A stretch of DNA of 64,000 nucleotides from contig ADNK01003479.1 in assembly GCA_000320545.1 (NCBI GenBank), positions 1 to 64,000 of the forward strand, read 5' to 3'. This stretch comes from Bigelowiella natans CCMP2755. Lineage: Eukaryota > Cercozoa > Chlorarachniophyceae. The notes beneath the pieces were generated by a model. That model had not been told where the DNA came from and did no database searches. It saw only the letters and a list, made by a program, of their open reading frames with translations. Of this stretch, positions 24,451 through 37,546 are shown piece by piece. The position numbers and the translations under genes were made by a program. Position 1 is the first letter of the stretch. Each line of letters opens with the position of its first letter.

Positions 24451-24640
24451 TGCTGTTGCGGCATCATCAAGTCCTGTAATATGTTAGTATGATGTTTGAA
24501 CCAATGATACAGTATTTTCTACTTCAGTACTCTTTGCTTCATACAACTTGCAAACTAGCACCAAAATCTACTCTAGCTAACGAGATCACCATGTACATGT
24601 AGTAGAGAAAATGTTACGAACAATCTGCCTATCAATAGCG

Positions 24641-24672
<32 letters not shown>

Positions 24673-24984
24673 TATATTAGGTTACAAAATTGCCTGATAT
24701 CCTTCTGTGTGAGAATGATCTGATCTCTTTCTCAAAATACCATCACCATATCGACCAAGGTGACGATGACCTGCTGCATGATGCTTTGCGTGGTTTCTTC
24801 TCTTCAGGTGCTAGAATTAAATACCAAACATACGTTTACTAAGATTAAATCAACATTTTCCGCGCTTTTTCTCTAATCTTTAAAAACGCCAGAGAGTAGA
24901 AGCCAATAATCATCATCACCACCACCACCACCACCACCACCACCACCATCTCCAATGGTGGACTATATGCAGTGAATTACGACG

Positions 24985-25940
24985 ATGAACAACCAACCTC
25001 AAGACGTAGTCGAATCCTTTCTAATTTATTATGCCCATCATCCATGCTGTAGTAAACAGAGCCCAACTGCAAACAATATTATTGGTCATCCTCGAATTGT
25101 ATCAGGAGGAAACAAACACTTGCTGCAACTTGATCAGATTTTTAAGGTAAACAATAGGAATTATTCTGGTATTATATCTTGGATCTATTGACATAAATAT
25201 GATGATGACACACCGCTACTACAATGTTATGAAGGATTCGTGGACAAAATTCGGTGTTTATTATATTAGCGCATCAAGTGAATACAAGCACTGTGCAAAA
25301 TTTAATCTTTCTACCCGCTGAAGATTACTAAAATATCAGTATGTATTGCAACCTGGTTTCTTCGATGGTAAGCATATTTCAATGCCTATTAAATTTGTAC
25401 GACGTCGTAGTAGTGAATTACTACTTGTTTGAGACAATCGATGATAGTAGAGTACTACTACTAGTAGCAGTTGTATCTAGTAGTAGTAGTCGTATTCCTA
25501 GTTTTTACTACCTGCAGTCGTTTCTGCGTGTTGATAACACGTTGCTCCAAAATTGAAGAAGATGGGCGGTGGTGAGGAGTATTTGCACTCGTCCCCACCT
25601 TTCTCCTTCGTGCATCATCATCGTCCTCATCACCTTTACCATCGCATCGCTGCAGATCTGACGAAAGAGCTTTCCTCCGTAGTTCCTTTAGTCGCCAAGG
25701 AAGAGAACACCACATTCATGAATTACATTTGTGTATATAAATATGCGTGTATATTTATTCATAATGTTTATCCATATAAATTATTTTCAGCTTCCACTCA
25801 ACATCACAATAAGTACCCCCAGCTTCCGCCTCAAGTCATCCATTATTTTTCTTTCTGTGGGGCTGCTGCTCGGGACTGGCAGTTGTTTCAAGTGGCTAAC
25901 CCCATGCCCAATTATCAAAGGAGGATAGCTAAGAAATAAG
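24985..25940 (+). CDS. Weakly supported gene Y
   Basis: Exon 24985-25146 encodes a start MNNQPQDVVESFLIYYAHHP and ends LLQLDQIFK at a donor GTAAAC. Exon 25340-25367 adds YVLQPGFFDG in phase. Downstream, two frames compete. One ends in a possible membrane segment (IIFLSVGLLLGTG) after an acceptor at 25790. The other has the run PQLPPQVIHYFSFCGAAARD and stops at 25939. I cannot decide between them. No family is recognised. It starts divergently from gene X. Confidence 0.4.
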
Positions 25941-26640
25941 CCTTTGGTTAGTTGTCGCTGTGTATAAATATAGGCCATTATCTACAATTTATTAGCATTT
26001 AAAGCCTTTCGTAAGTTGTCGCTAGGTAATTTTCTGGGCCATTCTTTCTTCAATTGCTGGCCGACCGAACCTACGAGTCGTACTCGTACTCAGATCGATG
26101 GTCGTTTGTGGCTCTTGATGCTTCCTTTCTTTGCAAACACATGAGTTCACAGAGCTTGCAGGTGTTTCCTCAGGAGCGTGGAAGCCTTAATCAGTGTTTC
26201 CAACCGTCTCCTTTCTTCTTCCTACTCTCTGTGCTCTTCCTGAATTTCATTTCACTTTTGACGGCAGGTTGTTCCTTCCATCCTGTTTTCCGCCACTTTC
26301 ACAAGTCCTCACTTCATCGTTCTGGATTTCGTTTCTGCTTTGCTCTTGTGTTGCTTGTGGCGTGCCTTCACGTTAGCAGCGTAGCGTGTTGCCTGTTCAT
26401 CGTGTTGAATGTCAAATTGTCATCGATTTTTCAATGTTTCTTTCTCTGATTGATGCAGGGTCGTGTGGGAGAGTTGGCACATCCCACGATCCTTGCAGAT
26501 CCACCACTGCAATTGCTTCATTCGTTTGCTGATGAAGTTTTTTCACAGTGCTGATGTGGAACTACTTCATTTATTCATTTATTCTTTGCTGATGTCATTT
26601 TCACATTGTGCACGACCGCTCCTCTTTTGGCGGTGCAACA
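25941..26640. other. C/T-rich gap with a partial duplication
   Basis: AAGCCTTTGGTTAGTTGTCG at about 25938 recurs in altered form at about 26003 (AAGCCTTTCGTAAGTTGTCG). The rest is C/T-rich, with an open frame of 131 codons at 26054-26449 that looks like a by-product of low stop-codon density. Confidence 0.4.
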
Positions 26641-27260
26641 CCTTTCCTTTCGGCCATGCAATGCCTGGACCCTCATTTGTCACATTCGCGATGCGATCCG
26701 ATGCCTCACACTAATGCACCAATGACAGCTGTTCCATGAGTTACGGATGCATGATGAGTTGCGTTGAAGCCGTGCACATTTTTTGAAACAGGAACAGCAG
26801 CATCATTTGAAGATGTACACGTGTGTTGATGCACATGCATGATGAAACGGATATATACGGACTAGCGGATGCAATGAAGTAATTGGATCTTTTAATGGTC
26901 ATACAGATCCTAATGTAGCTGTGTAATGCAGTGGCTACGACAGAGCTTATGTTGTGTCTATTTGTTTCCATCATAACGTGTTTCATGCATGTGAAAGCAT
27001 CCTCTCTCTAGCTCTGCGTGTCACGCACATCGTGCAGCACATGTGTACATGCGGCGAGTGGCAGATTATTGTTCATGCACAACATGCATGAATTTGGCAG
27101 TTTTTAGTTGTGCGTCTCGTGTAAGGTAGCAGCCACGGTCGACTAAAACGACTTGATCGATGTCGCAATCAGATCGTTTAGTTCATAATTTGCCGCTTTT
27201 AGTCCATAACGCATCCTTCAAACATTCCACCACTCTACACCATGCATCATTAATTTTCCA
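26640..27260. other. TGCA-rich island 4 (convergent gap gene Y / IDI)
   Basis: TGCATG, ATGCAC and GTGCA words are frequent and long microsatellites are absent. A segment around 26969-26999 (GTGTTTCATGCATGTGAAAG and onward) resembles 55828-55862 in island 7, which suggests a shared dispersed repeat. Confidence 0.5.
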
Positions 27261-27331
27261 ATTTCATTTTGAAAATGTTTTGAGCTTGTTCGGAATCTGA
27301 TAGAGCCTAAACATCACCCAAAAAACCGCAA

Positions 27332-27420
27332 ATTGTTACGATACCTGTCTTTTTATTAAAGATACACATGTGCCATTTGTTACGATACCTGTGTCTTTTT
27401 ATAAAGATACACATGTGCCA
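27332..27420. repeat. Two-copy direct repeat at the IDI 3' flank
   Basis: GTTACGATACCTGT followed by CTTTTTATTAAAGATACACA and TGTGCCATT occurs twice in tandem with small differences, just outside the IDI stop codon. Confidence 0.9.
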
Positions 27421-27428
27421 TTGATGTC

Positions 27429-29280
27429 TCACTGATGTCTTACTAGTAGTAGCACTAGAACCTTTTTCTCCATGATCTCCTCAAGAGCATCCCACCATTG
27501 AAATAGTAATCCAGATTCAGCAATCATAGTGAACCAAGGAGTCAACTGGACCATCTCTTGTGTTTGTCCGTCTCTTGAAATCATTTGCCTTTGTTTTACA
27601 AGTTTAGTGTCGAACGACAAATGTGAGAAAGATGGAAGTGAAGCAAATAACAGAAACAGTAATGATAAGCAAGAGTGATTATTATTGTCGTTTGGAGTGT
27701 TTTCCCACCTTGTTTGGAGAATATTTTTTAACTCGGTACTACTAACGTATCTCGTCTTAAAGCAAAAGTTGTAGATTCAGAAATCAGTAGTTTGTAATTG
27801 TTTTACATGATACTATTCGTTATGCTTCTAATGAAAATAATCTACAGTATTAATGCAAAAATCGACGATATATATGACCGTATCATATATTAAATTTGTT
27901 TCATCATGGGGTGGCAGCAGCAGCAGCATATATGGTAGGACGCAGCAGACATCATCATAAATTGTCGTCTTGTTGGAGAGATATATATGGTAGGACGCAG
28001 CAGACATCATCATAAATTGTCGTCTTGTTGGAGAGATTAATATGCTGTATACGAAGGATGAGGTAGATTTCTCATATAAGCAAAGAAATCACGACGAATA
28101 CTGACAATATATCAATTGATGAACACAGAAGATACCTCACTAACTTCATTCTGGTTTATATTTTCAAGTTCAGGAATAGCAGCCTATTACGGCAGAAGCA
28201 AACGAGATAACAGGGGGGAGAAGATGGGTGAACGAAAACTCTTTTAGCATTAACAAAGACAAAAAACAAAAATCCGTCATCTTTTTAATGTATATATAAC
28301 ATTATTTGAAAAGAAATAAATGGTGTAATTAACAACCTTTTGTGCAAAAAGAATATAATCAATCTCATGTTCTCCCCACGTTGTATCTGAAGGTGCCTGA
28401 TGAATGTATGTATTTGCGATGAGTCACAAATAAAGCAAACCTTGTAGTAGGCAATAGCTTTCACATGGGTGTGTGATTCGTGAGGGCTTCATTTTAAATA
28501 GAAGATTATAGCGGTGGAGCAACAAGTTTTTACCTTATAGATTATGCGGGTTAAAAACACAAGATCATCAAGAGAAATCATGTTTTGTGAAATCCCAAGT
28601 TCGTGCTCAAGCTTGCGACAAGCAGCACGCCTTACACCAAGATGGTTATTTCCTTCTTCCATTTCCTCCTTCCGATATAGTGGGTGGGAACAACATGTGT
28701 TTGTCCACCTGAGAAGTGTTGTCATTATAATTGACAGCAGAAATGAGTGGCTATGAAAGAATGTGTCAGAAGAAACACAAAAATACTCACGTGTCAGGGA
28801 AAGTTATCTTTTCACTCGCTCGCTTTTGCAGAAGCAAACGGCCTTGTTGATCAAAGACAAAAACTGAGAAGGCACGGTGGAGGGCGTTGCCTGTAATACA
28901 AACAAGAAGGCCACAATGGTAAAGCATCATTTCTTATTAGGATATTGAAGGAATAAATATTTGACTGCAAGACCTTTGTCAATATTTTCCAATAAATGGG
29001 ATTCTAACTTCGAAGAGTGACCAATGATTTCATCATTCTCATTAACAAGGATGCATTCTTCCCTCATCAAGTCAGCTTGTGTCGGATCGACCCCATCCAA
29101 TGGCGATGATGGTGATGATGTTGATGTGGCAAAGCTAGGAGTCGTAGGAACGAAATTACGATGGGAAAAACTAGAGTGAGCAGATTTACTAGCGAAGAAT
29201 ATGTTTGGCGGTAGTAATGAATTTGACCATCGAAGACGGTTTACGTATTTGCTGCTTCTGGTAGCCCTCATTGGAATCAT
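27429..29280 (-). CDS. IDI: Isopentenyl-diphosphate delta-isomerase, type I
   Basis: Seven exons in phase: 29280-28974, 28890-28791, 28708-28534, 28396-28337, 28183-28136, 27755-27709 and 27588-27429 (298 residues). The enzyme interconverts isopentenyl and dimethylallyl diphosphate for isoprenoid synthesis. Family motifs are clear: [52 protein letters not shown] with the catalytic Cys, the Nudix region [29 protein letters not shown] with the catalytic Glu, and [20 protein letters not shown]. About 65 residues before the conserved domain are rich in Arg and Ser, without a signal-peptide core, which fits an organelle presequence; this is inferred. An acceptor-like TTACAG directly before the start means an extra upstream exon cannot be excluded. 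Confidence 0.92.
27927..28035. repeat. Two-copy direct repeat in an IDI intron
   Basis: A 54-bp unit with GGTAGGACGCAGCAGACATC and AAATTGTCGTCTTGTTGGAG occurs twice without visible mismatch. Confidence 0.9.
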
Positions 29281-29475
29281 CCTGTAACAACAATACTCAT
29301 TACCACCATGCAAGTTGGTGACCACAGGAGTAACTTCATGGCTATGAAGAATTGCGCAATCAATTAAAGCACCTCATTATGACAAAACTAACTATTGAGT
29401 TCATCGAATTCTCTACTCTGTTTGCCCGAGAGTTGATCGTAATTGAAATTGCACACCGGAAAGTAAGAGAAGACG

Positions 29476-29664
29476 TTGCAAGTACGTCAAGTACTAAGTT
29501 TATCTACCTTTGGGAGGGGGCCATGGAGGTGGTGGCCAAAAACTTTTGTTTACTCAGCATCGTTATTCTTATTCCAACAACGAGGAGAAAGATTAAAAGA
29601 AAATTTGAAAGTGTTGGGACACACCGGTACCCCACCACCATTTCCTGGTCCTCCACTGATTTAG
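29476..29664 (+). CDS. Candidate exon or small ORF upstream of the small membrane gene
   Basis: A non-repetitive frame reads FGRGPWRWWPKTFVYSASLF, then QQRGERLKENLKVLGHTG and a Pro-rich end before a stop at 29664. An overlapping frame (29352-29723) is also open. The divergent gap after IDI could hold the first exon. No family is recognised. A (GTT)n run of 12 units follows at about 29679-29717. Confidence 0.25.
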   Translation: MQVRQVLSLSTFGRGPWRWWPKTFVYSASLFLFQQRGERLKENLKVLGHTGTPPPFPGPPLI

Positions 29665-29676
29665 TAGGGGTAGGAT

Positions 29677-29717
<41 letters not shown>

Positions 29718-30052
29718 AGTTAGTTAGTTAGTTATTCTGTTCGCGCCCTTGACTTCCCAGCTATGTTGTTACAGGGGATTTTTTGTTAGTTAATTTTTAA
29801 CAACGAAAATATCTTCCTCAGAAACGAAAATATCTTCCCCACCTCTCAAAATGGAAAATTTGAATAAGGACTTCAAAATGTACAAACAAAATATGTATTT
29901 GTAGAAAATGTAGGCTTTTTTAAAAAATGACGCAATCTGAACTTCGATGTTTACATCTTGTTTCTGCGCAAGTGAACCACCCCCTTCCAAACATCAACCA
30001 ACCGGACTTTCCAACGCGAGTCCAGCTCGCGTCGTGCGCGCTGACGGCGAGA

Positions 30053-30307
30053 ATGGATCGCTCGCAGCAAGATGCTTGCTGTGGATTCCTTCTCCTGGTG
30101 GTCCTGGCTCTTTTTGGACTAACACTGGTAGGGGTGGATCTCCCGTTCGTCTTCTTCTCCCTGTGTGCCGCCATCGGCAAGGCGTCCGGCTTTACACTCA
30201 TATTCGTGGGTGCTGTGCTGTCCTGCACTGGAGTTGGATTGATCATTGGCGTACCTCTCATATTTTGCGGTGCCGTGTTGTTGTTTATCATCTATCCGTC
30301 TTTCTAA
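30053..30307 (+). CDS. Small membrane protein, 84 aa, two to three helices
   Basis: An intron-free frame starts MDRSQQDACCGFLLLVVLAL and continues with two further hydrophobic stretches (ASGFTLIFVGAVLSCTG and IIGVPLIFCGAVLLFII), ending YPSF. The composition is varied and not repeat-derived. The local base composition looks more GC-rich than the AT-rich flanks. A longer in-frame start at 29927 is possible but adds a less hydrophobic leader. The spacing Gly-hydrophobic-Gly in the last two helices suggests packed helices. No family is recognised. Confidence 0.6.
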   Translation: MDRSQQDACCGFLLLVVLALFGLTLVGVDLPFVFFSLCAAIGKASGFTLIFVGAVLSCTGVGLIIGVPLIFCGAVLLFIIYPSF

Positions 30308-30619
30308 ATGGGAAGCAGAAGGTTTTATGAAGAATCACCGCAAGTAGGAATGAATGTGTGTGATAATCATCATATAAAACTTTGCTAAAATCCTTTTGCT
30401 TTATACATACCATCATCGCAACATACATAGCAGTCCCATAGCATCGCATATCGCCTCGCAACATGTATACATACATAGCACAGCACATAGCACGGCACGG
30501 CACATAGCACGGCACATAGCACATAATGACATCGTATGCTTCTTCATTTTTTATTAGACCCCCACTTTAATTAGTGTTTTTTCTTAACCTCATTCATTTT
30601 ATTGTTAATGAGAGATTAT

Positions 30620-32200
30620 AGGTACTTTAAAAAAACAAACTTTTTTTTGTAATGCATGCACATGTGTACACATGTACACATCATGTACACACATAACTTA
30701 TACATGTGTACCCCCTCCCCTGAAAAACACCCCTTAGAAACATAAGCATGATGATGCAATGTGATGCAGCATGATGATGCAGTCGCACAATGCTGTCGCA
30801 TCGCTTTGCGAGCAGGTGGGCTCTGCCCACATCGCAGATGCCGCCATTGGCGGTCATGATGATTGTCATCACATGTTACTTGCACATCACACACCACGGG
30901 GCCGGGGGCGTGCAGTGCAATGGTGAACGCGCACACCACAACAAGTCACGGTCGATCGACCAACGCAATGCCCGCATGGCAGAACGCACAATGCGGATCG
31001 GTTTTGTGCACTTGGTGCATCGCTGCCGCCTGCGTGATGCTGACCAAACGGGCACCGTGCTCAGTGACTCGATCACTCAGCGCAGCGCAGCTTCGTTGCT
31101 GTTTGGTGCACAACTGCATCAATCCCGGTGACGAGTGGGTTTTGAACAAACTGTGCTTTGCGCGTGCGGCCTGGCGCGCTCAATCGTTGCAATTGGACAT
31201 TGGAAGCACACTGGAGCCTGTTTGAGGTTCAAATTTGATTTTTTTTTCGAATTTCAGCTTGAAAACCTCACTTTTCAACGCCTGCCAGCGGGCGAAAATT
31301 GAAAAATTCTTGCCACTTTTGAACACGCTGGCGCATTTGCATTTGCGTGCCACAAGTTTTGCAAGCTCATGAGGGTGTGTGCACACTGCTGGACTGGCTT
31401 CATGGACGTGCGAAGTTTCAGCACACGCACGCAAAAAGCATGCACCTGGGCGCGCGTGGGCGCGCAGGTGTGTGCTCAATGACCCTCAATTGAAAATTCA
31501 TGCCATTCGTTGCACGTTTGACACAGTTGTGTGCTTGTGGTCGCCAAGCAGCACACCTCGCACACTCACACGTACGTCACACTGGCACACTCACAGGCCG
31601 GCAGCAGCGTCGCGAAACGAGTGCAATGTCACAATCGCGCCAGTGCGAATTGCAACAAGTGTTCAAACGTGAGCTGTGCAAGCAAACCTGGAAGTTCACG
31701 ATTTGTGGTCTGATGGCGGTGCAGCCGCCAATGCGTTTGCGTTGCGCACGCACGTGCAGCCACGCATCGGCAGCGCTCGACGTTCACTTGCACCAGCACG
31801 TGCACGATCATCACAGATCGGATGTTGCACAGCTAGACAGGCTAGCAGGGAGAAAACTGGCATGGATGTTTGTCACGCTGTGGCACGGTCGTGCACGAAC
31901 CGTTCTGGCGTTTTGTGCACGCATGGAGGTTCAGAGCAATGCATGGTGTTTCGCGCACCATCTTCATCAGGTGAAACTGAAGAGCACAAGTTGCCATGAT
32001 GGCAGCTAGCTAGCTAGTAGTTGCAGAGGCAAGAGCACATGCTTCTGCGAGGTGAGCTAGTGAGCCCGCATTGGCAGCATTCGAAAATGCTGATTAAGTC
32101 AGCTTCAAACCTCTAGAAAGTGATCGCATTGCTATCGAATTCGCAAACAAAATTTTCCCATTCATTTGCAGCATTGATCAGGTGTTGATCCATCTCTAGA
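30620..32200. other. TGCA-rich island 5 (convergent gap)
   Basis: This is the longest island: CATGTACAC, GTGCA, GCGCGT, CACGCAC and TGCATG words are dense, with CGCG and GCAC frequent and long microsatellites absent. Overlapping open frames exist on both strands at 31380-32010, as expected from low TA content, and none looks protein-like. It lies between the + small membrane gene and the - gene at 32332. Confidence 0.6.
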
Positions 32201-32331
32201 CACTTTACGTGCGTTTTATTCCGTTCACCACCGCTGGGAGATCACATGCAATTCACATTCGTATCATAAAATGTGCTAAGCGAAGAGCCTATCGTTATTA
32301 TCCACGTAGTTGTCCTCTCCCTGGAATATTG

Positions 32332-32784
32332 TTATAATTGAGAATTTATACTGATAGCAATAGATGCATTATTGGTTACTTGTACGGTCATACTCTGCAA
32401 TAAACCAAAGACAAGTTCTGCTAAGTCCACTACTACAAAGACAAGTTCTGCTAAGTCCACTACTACTACTACTACTACTACTACTGGTACTCCTCCAAGT
32501 ACTCCTATTAAGTACAATACTACAACTACCACTACTATAACTACTTTAACTGCTACTACTCCTCCTCATCCTACTACTACTACTACTACTACTACTACCA
32601 CTAATAAATATACAACTACCTTGTGAGCTACTACATCAGGATGATGCTGGGGCTGCTGACCAGAGGATCCTTTATTATTATTATTATTATTATTATTGTT
32701 GTTGTTATTATTATTGGTAGCAGAAGGCTTTGTAGTAAGGCGTTTCCTTCTAAGCAGCTTCCCTTTTTTTGCTAGATCTGACAT
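32332..32784 (-). CDS. Two-exon Asn-rich small protein, 75 aa
   Basis: Exon 1 (32784-32620) starts MSDLAKKGKLLRRKRLTTKP, then a poly-Asn tract from a (TTA)n-type repeat, then SSGQQPQHHPDVVAHK and a donor GTAGTT. Exon 2 (32394-32332) reads SMTVQVTNNASIAISINSQL and stops. The phases match (0/0) and the acceptor GGTTTATTGCAG is strong. The basic N-terminus suggests nucleic-acid or membrane-surface binding, but no family is recognised. The intron holds long TAC/TAG arrays and a repeated AAGACAAGTTCTGCTAAGTC block (32410-32460). Confidence 0.55.
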
Positions 32785-32888
32785 TATTAAACATATAATA
32801 AATACGAAAGAGAAGAATAATGAAGCAGAGAAAGTGAGAGTGCATGTATGTGCGTGTATGTGCGTGTATGTGCGTGTATGTGCGTGTA

Positions 32889-32963
<75 letters not shown>

Positions 32964-33926
32964 CTCAATCAATTGGTGATAGATGTCATCATCTTCGTTC
33001 GAAAACATCATACACATCATCTAAATGGCAATAGAGTACGGTACATAGGCGACCTTGTGATCTTTTGACTTTTTCTTCTCTTTTTTGTTGTCGATACATG
33101 TATAGAAGGGTCTTTGCGTCGAGAGCTTTTTCAGCCACTGATAATGTGGTTGGTGATGATGAAGAAGAGGAACAAAAATAATACATATTTTTATCAGAAA
33201 CAACAAGAATTAGTAGAAGAAACTGAAACAATAGATAACTCGCAAGGATTTTTCTCTTCTTCTACTCTCTCTAATTTATCATAAATGACTCTTCTCAAGA
33301 ACATTCTCATTATAGTTTTTCTTCATTTCCTAATATTTCTTCTTCTTCTTCTTCTTCTTCTATGAACAATGTGTATGTGAGTGTGTTTTTCTTCCTTCTT
33401 ACGAGGATTTCTTGGATCATTTCTCCATGTTGGTATTCTGACTGCATCGTCTCTCTTTGTGGTCTTCTTCGAAGAACGACGACGATTCATTCCGACATCA
33501 ACAACTTAAACAACAGTAAGCAGAAGCAAACGCTATAATTAGATCTTCTTCTTCTTCATCTTCTTCTTCATCTTTCTCCTCATACTACTCCATATGCCAA
33601 CAACTTCCGACTTGCACAACAAAATTTTGGTGATCATCATCGAAGGCAGCATTATTAGCTTCCTATCTACGGCACGATATGGAGTAACTAACGCCTTCTT
33701 TTTAATCGATAATTGATACTCTTTTTTCCAAAGTCCACCCTCATTTTGCAGGAAGTAGCATCATTATCAATCATTTTAATCGTCAATATGTATAGTCACT
33801 CCCCTTCCCTCCTCCTCTTCCCCCCTCTGCTGACGTGTTGCCCAGTCTCAGTCCGTCATCATGATCATTCTACTTATCAACAGCTTACTTTGTTATGAGT
33901 TAGATAATAATATACCCCTACCGTGA
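32785..33926. other. Gap with (TGTATGTGCG)n, (TG)n and (AG)n repeats
   Basis: At about 32843-32960 a decamer GTGCGTGTAT-type array passes into (TG)n and then (AG)n. A (CTT)n run lies at about 33341-33361. A short plus-strand frame at 33095-33180 (start MYRRVFASRAFSATDN) is presequence-like but ends after 27 codons. No supported gene was found. Confidence 0.5.
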
Positions 33927-34578
33927 TGATCCAACGATGCTGCTGCCGCTTCCTCTTTGAAATTTCTTTTCTCGTTATCCTCCACATCATCAAGTGACGT
34001 TGGTGGTAAAGGAGCTGTCAAAAGCAACTCCTTTTCCACTGAAATATGGCGCCACTGCTCATCATAACCATCCACCGAGGAGTGAAGTAGTAGTACCAGA
34101 TGATGGTCATGAGAAAGAAGAAACAAAAGACAACACCAGAAGTAGGAAGAAAGAGATGCGAAAGAGTAAGGAATAAAATTATAACATCCAATTGTACGCA
34201 AAGAAAAGAGGAAGTGGAGATAATCGAGAAGAAAAAGAAAGAAATCATACAATTAGTGATAATGATAATGATGATTACGATCTAAACAATCTACGTTAAT
34301 GCTGCTGCATGAAGCACATCTAACGCAATGACGATTGAATGAGGAGCAGAAGGAAGCTACTTCGCGATAAAACCCCTGCTACTACTACAATTCCTTATAA
34401 TACAGCAACAAGCAAGCTTGCATGGAAAATAATGGGAGAAAATAATATAACAGCTTCAAACTCAAGTAGTAGTAGTTAGTAGTAGTAGTAATTATCACAT
34501 GATGATATTATAATATATGGAGGTTAGAATAGTAATAATTATCATATTATATTATAATATATGGAGGTGTAAATAAAG

Positions 34579-34611
<33 letters not shown>

Positions 34612-35210
34612 TACTTTGGATATTACTTTCTAACTTTACGGTGGTAGTAGTAGTAGGTATAAGTAGCAAGTTGTTAAAGGAGGAGGAGAAGTGAATCAAC
34701 TACTACCAGTATGTATGTTGATCGTTGTGTGGTTGGTGTTCTTTACTACTGTCCTTTAACTACTCTGAATAAAGTCGTCCAACTGTCCTCTAACTACCTT
34801 GAATAATAAGTCGTCTAACTAAGTAACTAAATAAATAAATAACTAACCGCAGGTTGATGCCTCAATTTATATACTAAAGGGGCAGAGGGTCCTATTCCTG
34901 ATGATTGTAAGTAGTAGTAGTAGAAGTAGTAGTAGTAGTAGTAACAGTAGTAAACATCAGAAGCATGACTGTCCAATAGCAGCAGTCCGTACGCCTATAC
35001 ATGCGGAGTAGCGAAATCTTTACAATAACAGAAGAAGAGGTTTGTGAATTCAATTTCGTTATCACCATGAGAGCTATGTGGTGGATTATTTTATCATCAT
35101 GAGTGCTATGTGGTGGATTATTTTCCTTCTTCTTCTTTCCTGATACAACACCAGCACACCTCCTACTGATGATTCTATTTTTCCAAAACTATTACTACCA
35201 TTACCACTAC

Positions 35211-35247
<37 letters not shown>

Positions 35248-36809
35248 GGTAGCCCCTTTGCCAAAGTACTGAGACTGTCTGAAGATGTGCATCCTTGCAA
35301 CTTCCATTAGCGTCAGATTCTTATCGCAGCACACGCGTAGATATTGCATATTTATCCTAGCAATCCTTTTTCTGGTGTATTGGTGTAGAAGTACAAAATA
35401 GTAGTGGGTGAGTGAGTGGGTAAGCGACTCTCTTCTTGGAAGTACTACGTGGTTCATACCTACTGCCCTACTACTAACTAAGTGGGATCATCATCATCAC
35501 CAATGTAATAATAATAGTAATTATAATATAATAATAATAATTTTTTTACCGGTGCTGGTTCACTAGAGGGCAGTGAAACGTGTTCTTGCAGCAGATGACG
35601 GAAAGGGGTAAGAGGTCAGAAGGAAGTTGTCAGGGTTGATGATACAGATATAACAAATAATTAGTTGATGACGAGAATGGGAGCAGAAATGGTGTTCATA
35701 AAAATCGCAGTTACAACATAATCTATTTGTGGTAACAAATCATAAAGTAAAAATTTCATGCTTCATCTTCTATTTCCACTTTTTCTTTTCTTCTTCTTCT
35801 TCTTCTTCTTCTTCTTCTTCTTCTTCTTTTCCCCACATGATCACTTGAGTGCTGATGATATCGACATGAGAAGATGATATCATCCATGGGTTGTTTATTG
35901 CTCACGCCTATTAATGATGATGATAGTAATAATAATATAATAAGTTGATAAAGATGAAGCGCTGCTGCTGCATTTAAATCAAACAGGACAGTAGTAACAG
36001 GATTGAGAAGGAGGAAGAAAAGAAGGTACGTGACGTATAACAAGAGGAGATAGATACGACGAGTAGTACCAGTATTACTATTTGAAATAGGATGATGTTA
36101 GCAAATGAATACTGATCATACCATCATCTCCTTTGATGATACGATATAAATCTTCTTTTTCTGTGTTTTGACTGTCAATTGCATGATAATTTATACATGT
36201 GCACTCTTTTGTGTACTGTAGTTGTACTAGTAGTAGTAGTTGTTGTTGTACACATGATGGCAATGACAAAAGGGGAGGGGGGAGGAGAAAGTGAAGGAGA
36301 AAGAGAGGTGGGTAAGTATTTAGGAGGTTGGCTGGCTGCTCCGGTCTCCTCCACGAAGCAAATTTAAGCATAAAAAATAAAAATAAATAATGTAATGATA
36401 ATACCAAAGTCAGGATTTGGTGCCCCGTAAATTTGTCCACATTTGAGGCAAAAGTTTCTTCCCCTCAATCTAATGCAGCAATAAAAAATCAAAGAAAGAT
36501 AATGAACATAATGAGCATTAGGACGACTACACGCAAATCAGTGTTTGTGCTTCATAAATCGCGTAGTAGTAACCCCTTCTTCTTCTTTTTCTACTACTAC
36601 TACTACTACAACAACAACGACAACTACTACTACTACTACTACTACTACTATATGATTATTCTTAATCTTTTGCAAGAACTTCTATTCTCCTCCTCTCCTT
36701 CTCTTTTTTCTATTTTTCTCTCTCCCTCTCATTGCTGCTTTAAACAGTGGTCAGTATAGCTTCTTACAACAGTTGTTCACAGGCGGCTAAATAGCTTATA
36801 TATAGTGTG

Positions 36810-36847
<38 letters not shown>

Positions 36848-37508
36848 GATATATAATATCGCTGTTCGGTTCTTGAAAACGTTTGTTCTTCCCTCCTCCT
36901 CCTCCTCCTTGATGATGATGATCATCAACACTTTCACCACTACCACCACCACGACAAGACATCTACTACTACTATCAATAGACCTTTTGTAATTCCAGCC
37001 TCCACAGATCTGATGACCATTAAACAAATCATTATCATCATCATCATCATCATCGTCGTCGTCGTCGTATAAATATAATATTACATATAAATGTATCAAT
37101 ACTACACAACAAAACACAAAGAAGTAGATGCAAAGGAAGGTTACGATGACACAAGAGACTGTCGTATTCGTCATTATCATCCTCCACTTATCATTATTAT
37201 TTCAATATCTTTCACTGTTATAGGATAATCAGCAGGAAGGGGACACATGTAAACCACACCTGCATCATATCATCATCACCTTCTTCTTCTTCTTCTTCTT
37301 CTTCTCATCGACTTATTGCATCAATTAAGTATTTACATCATCTTACCTTGCACTTCCATTTCTTAGGAGTATTTCTTTCCCAACGATTCAAATCTCTTAT
37401 CCATCTCTATGAATAATAATGCGGATGTTCTTAGGTGTATTTCTTTCCCAACGATTCAAATATCTTATCAATCTCTATGAATAATATGATGATGTTTAAT
37501 CGAATGTG

Positions 37509-37546
<38 letters not shown>

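Noticed and set aside
26054-26449. 131-codon Phe/Leu/Ser/Cys-rich open frame
   Set aside because: C/T-rich DNA produces hydrophobic translations by itself. No start context, homology or splice support was seen.
31500-32009. 169-codon open frame in island 5
   Set aside because: At least three other frames on both strands are open over the same bases. The translation has no protein-like pattern.
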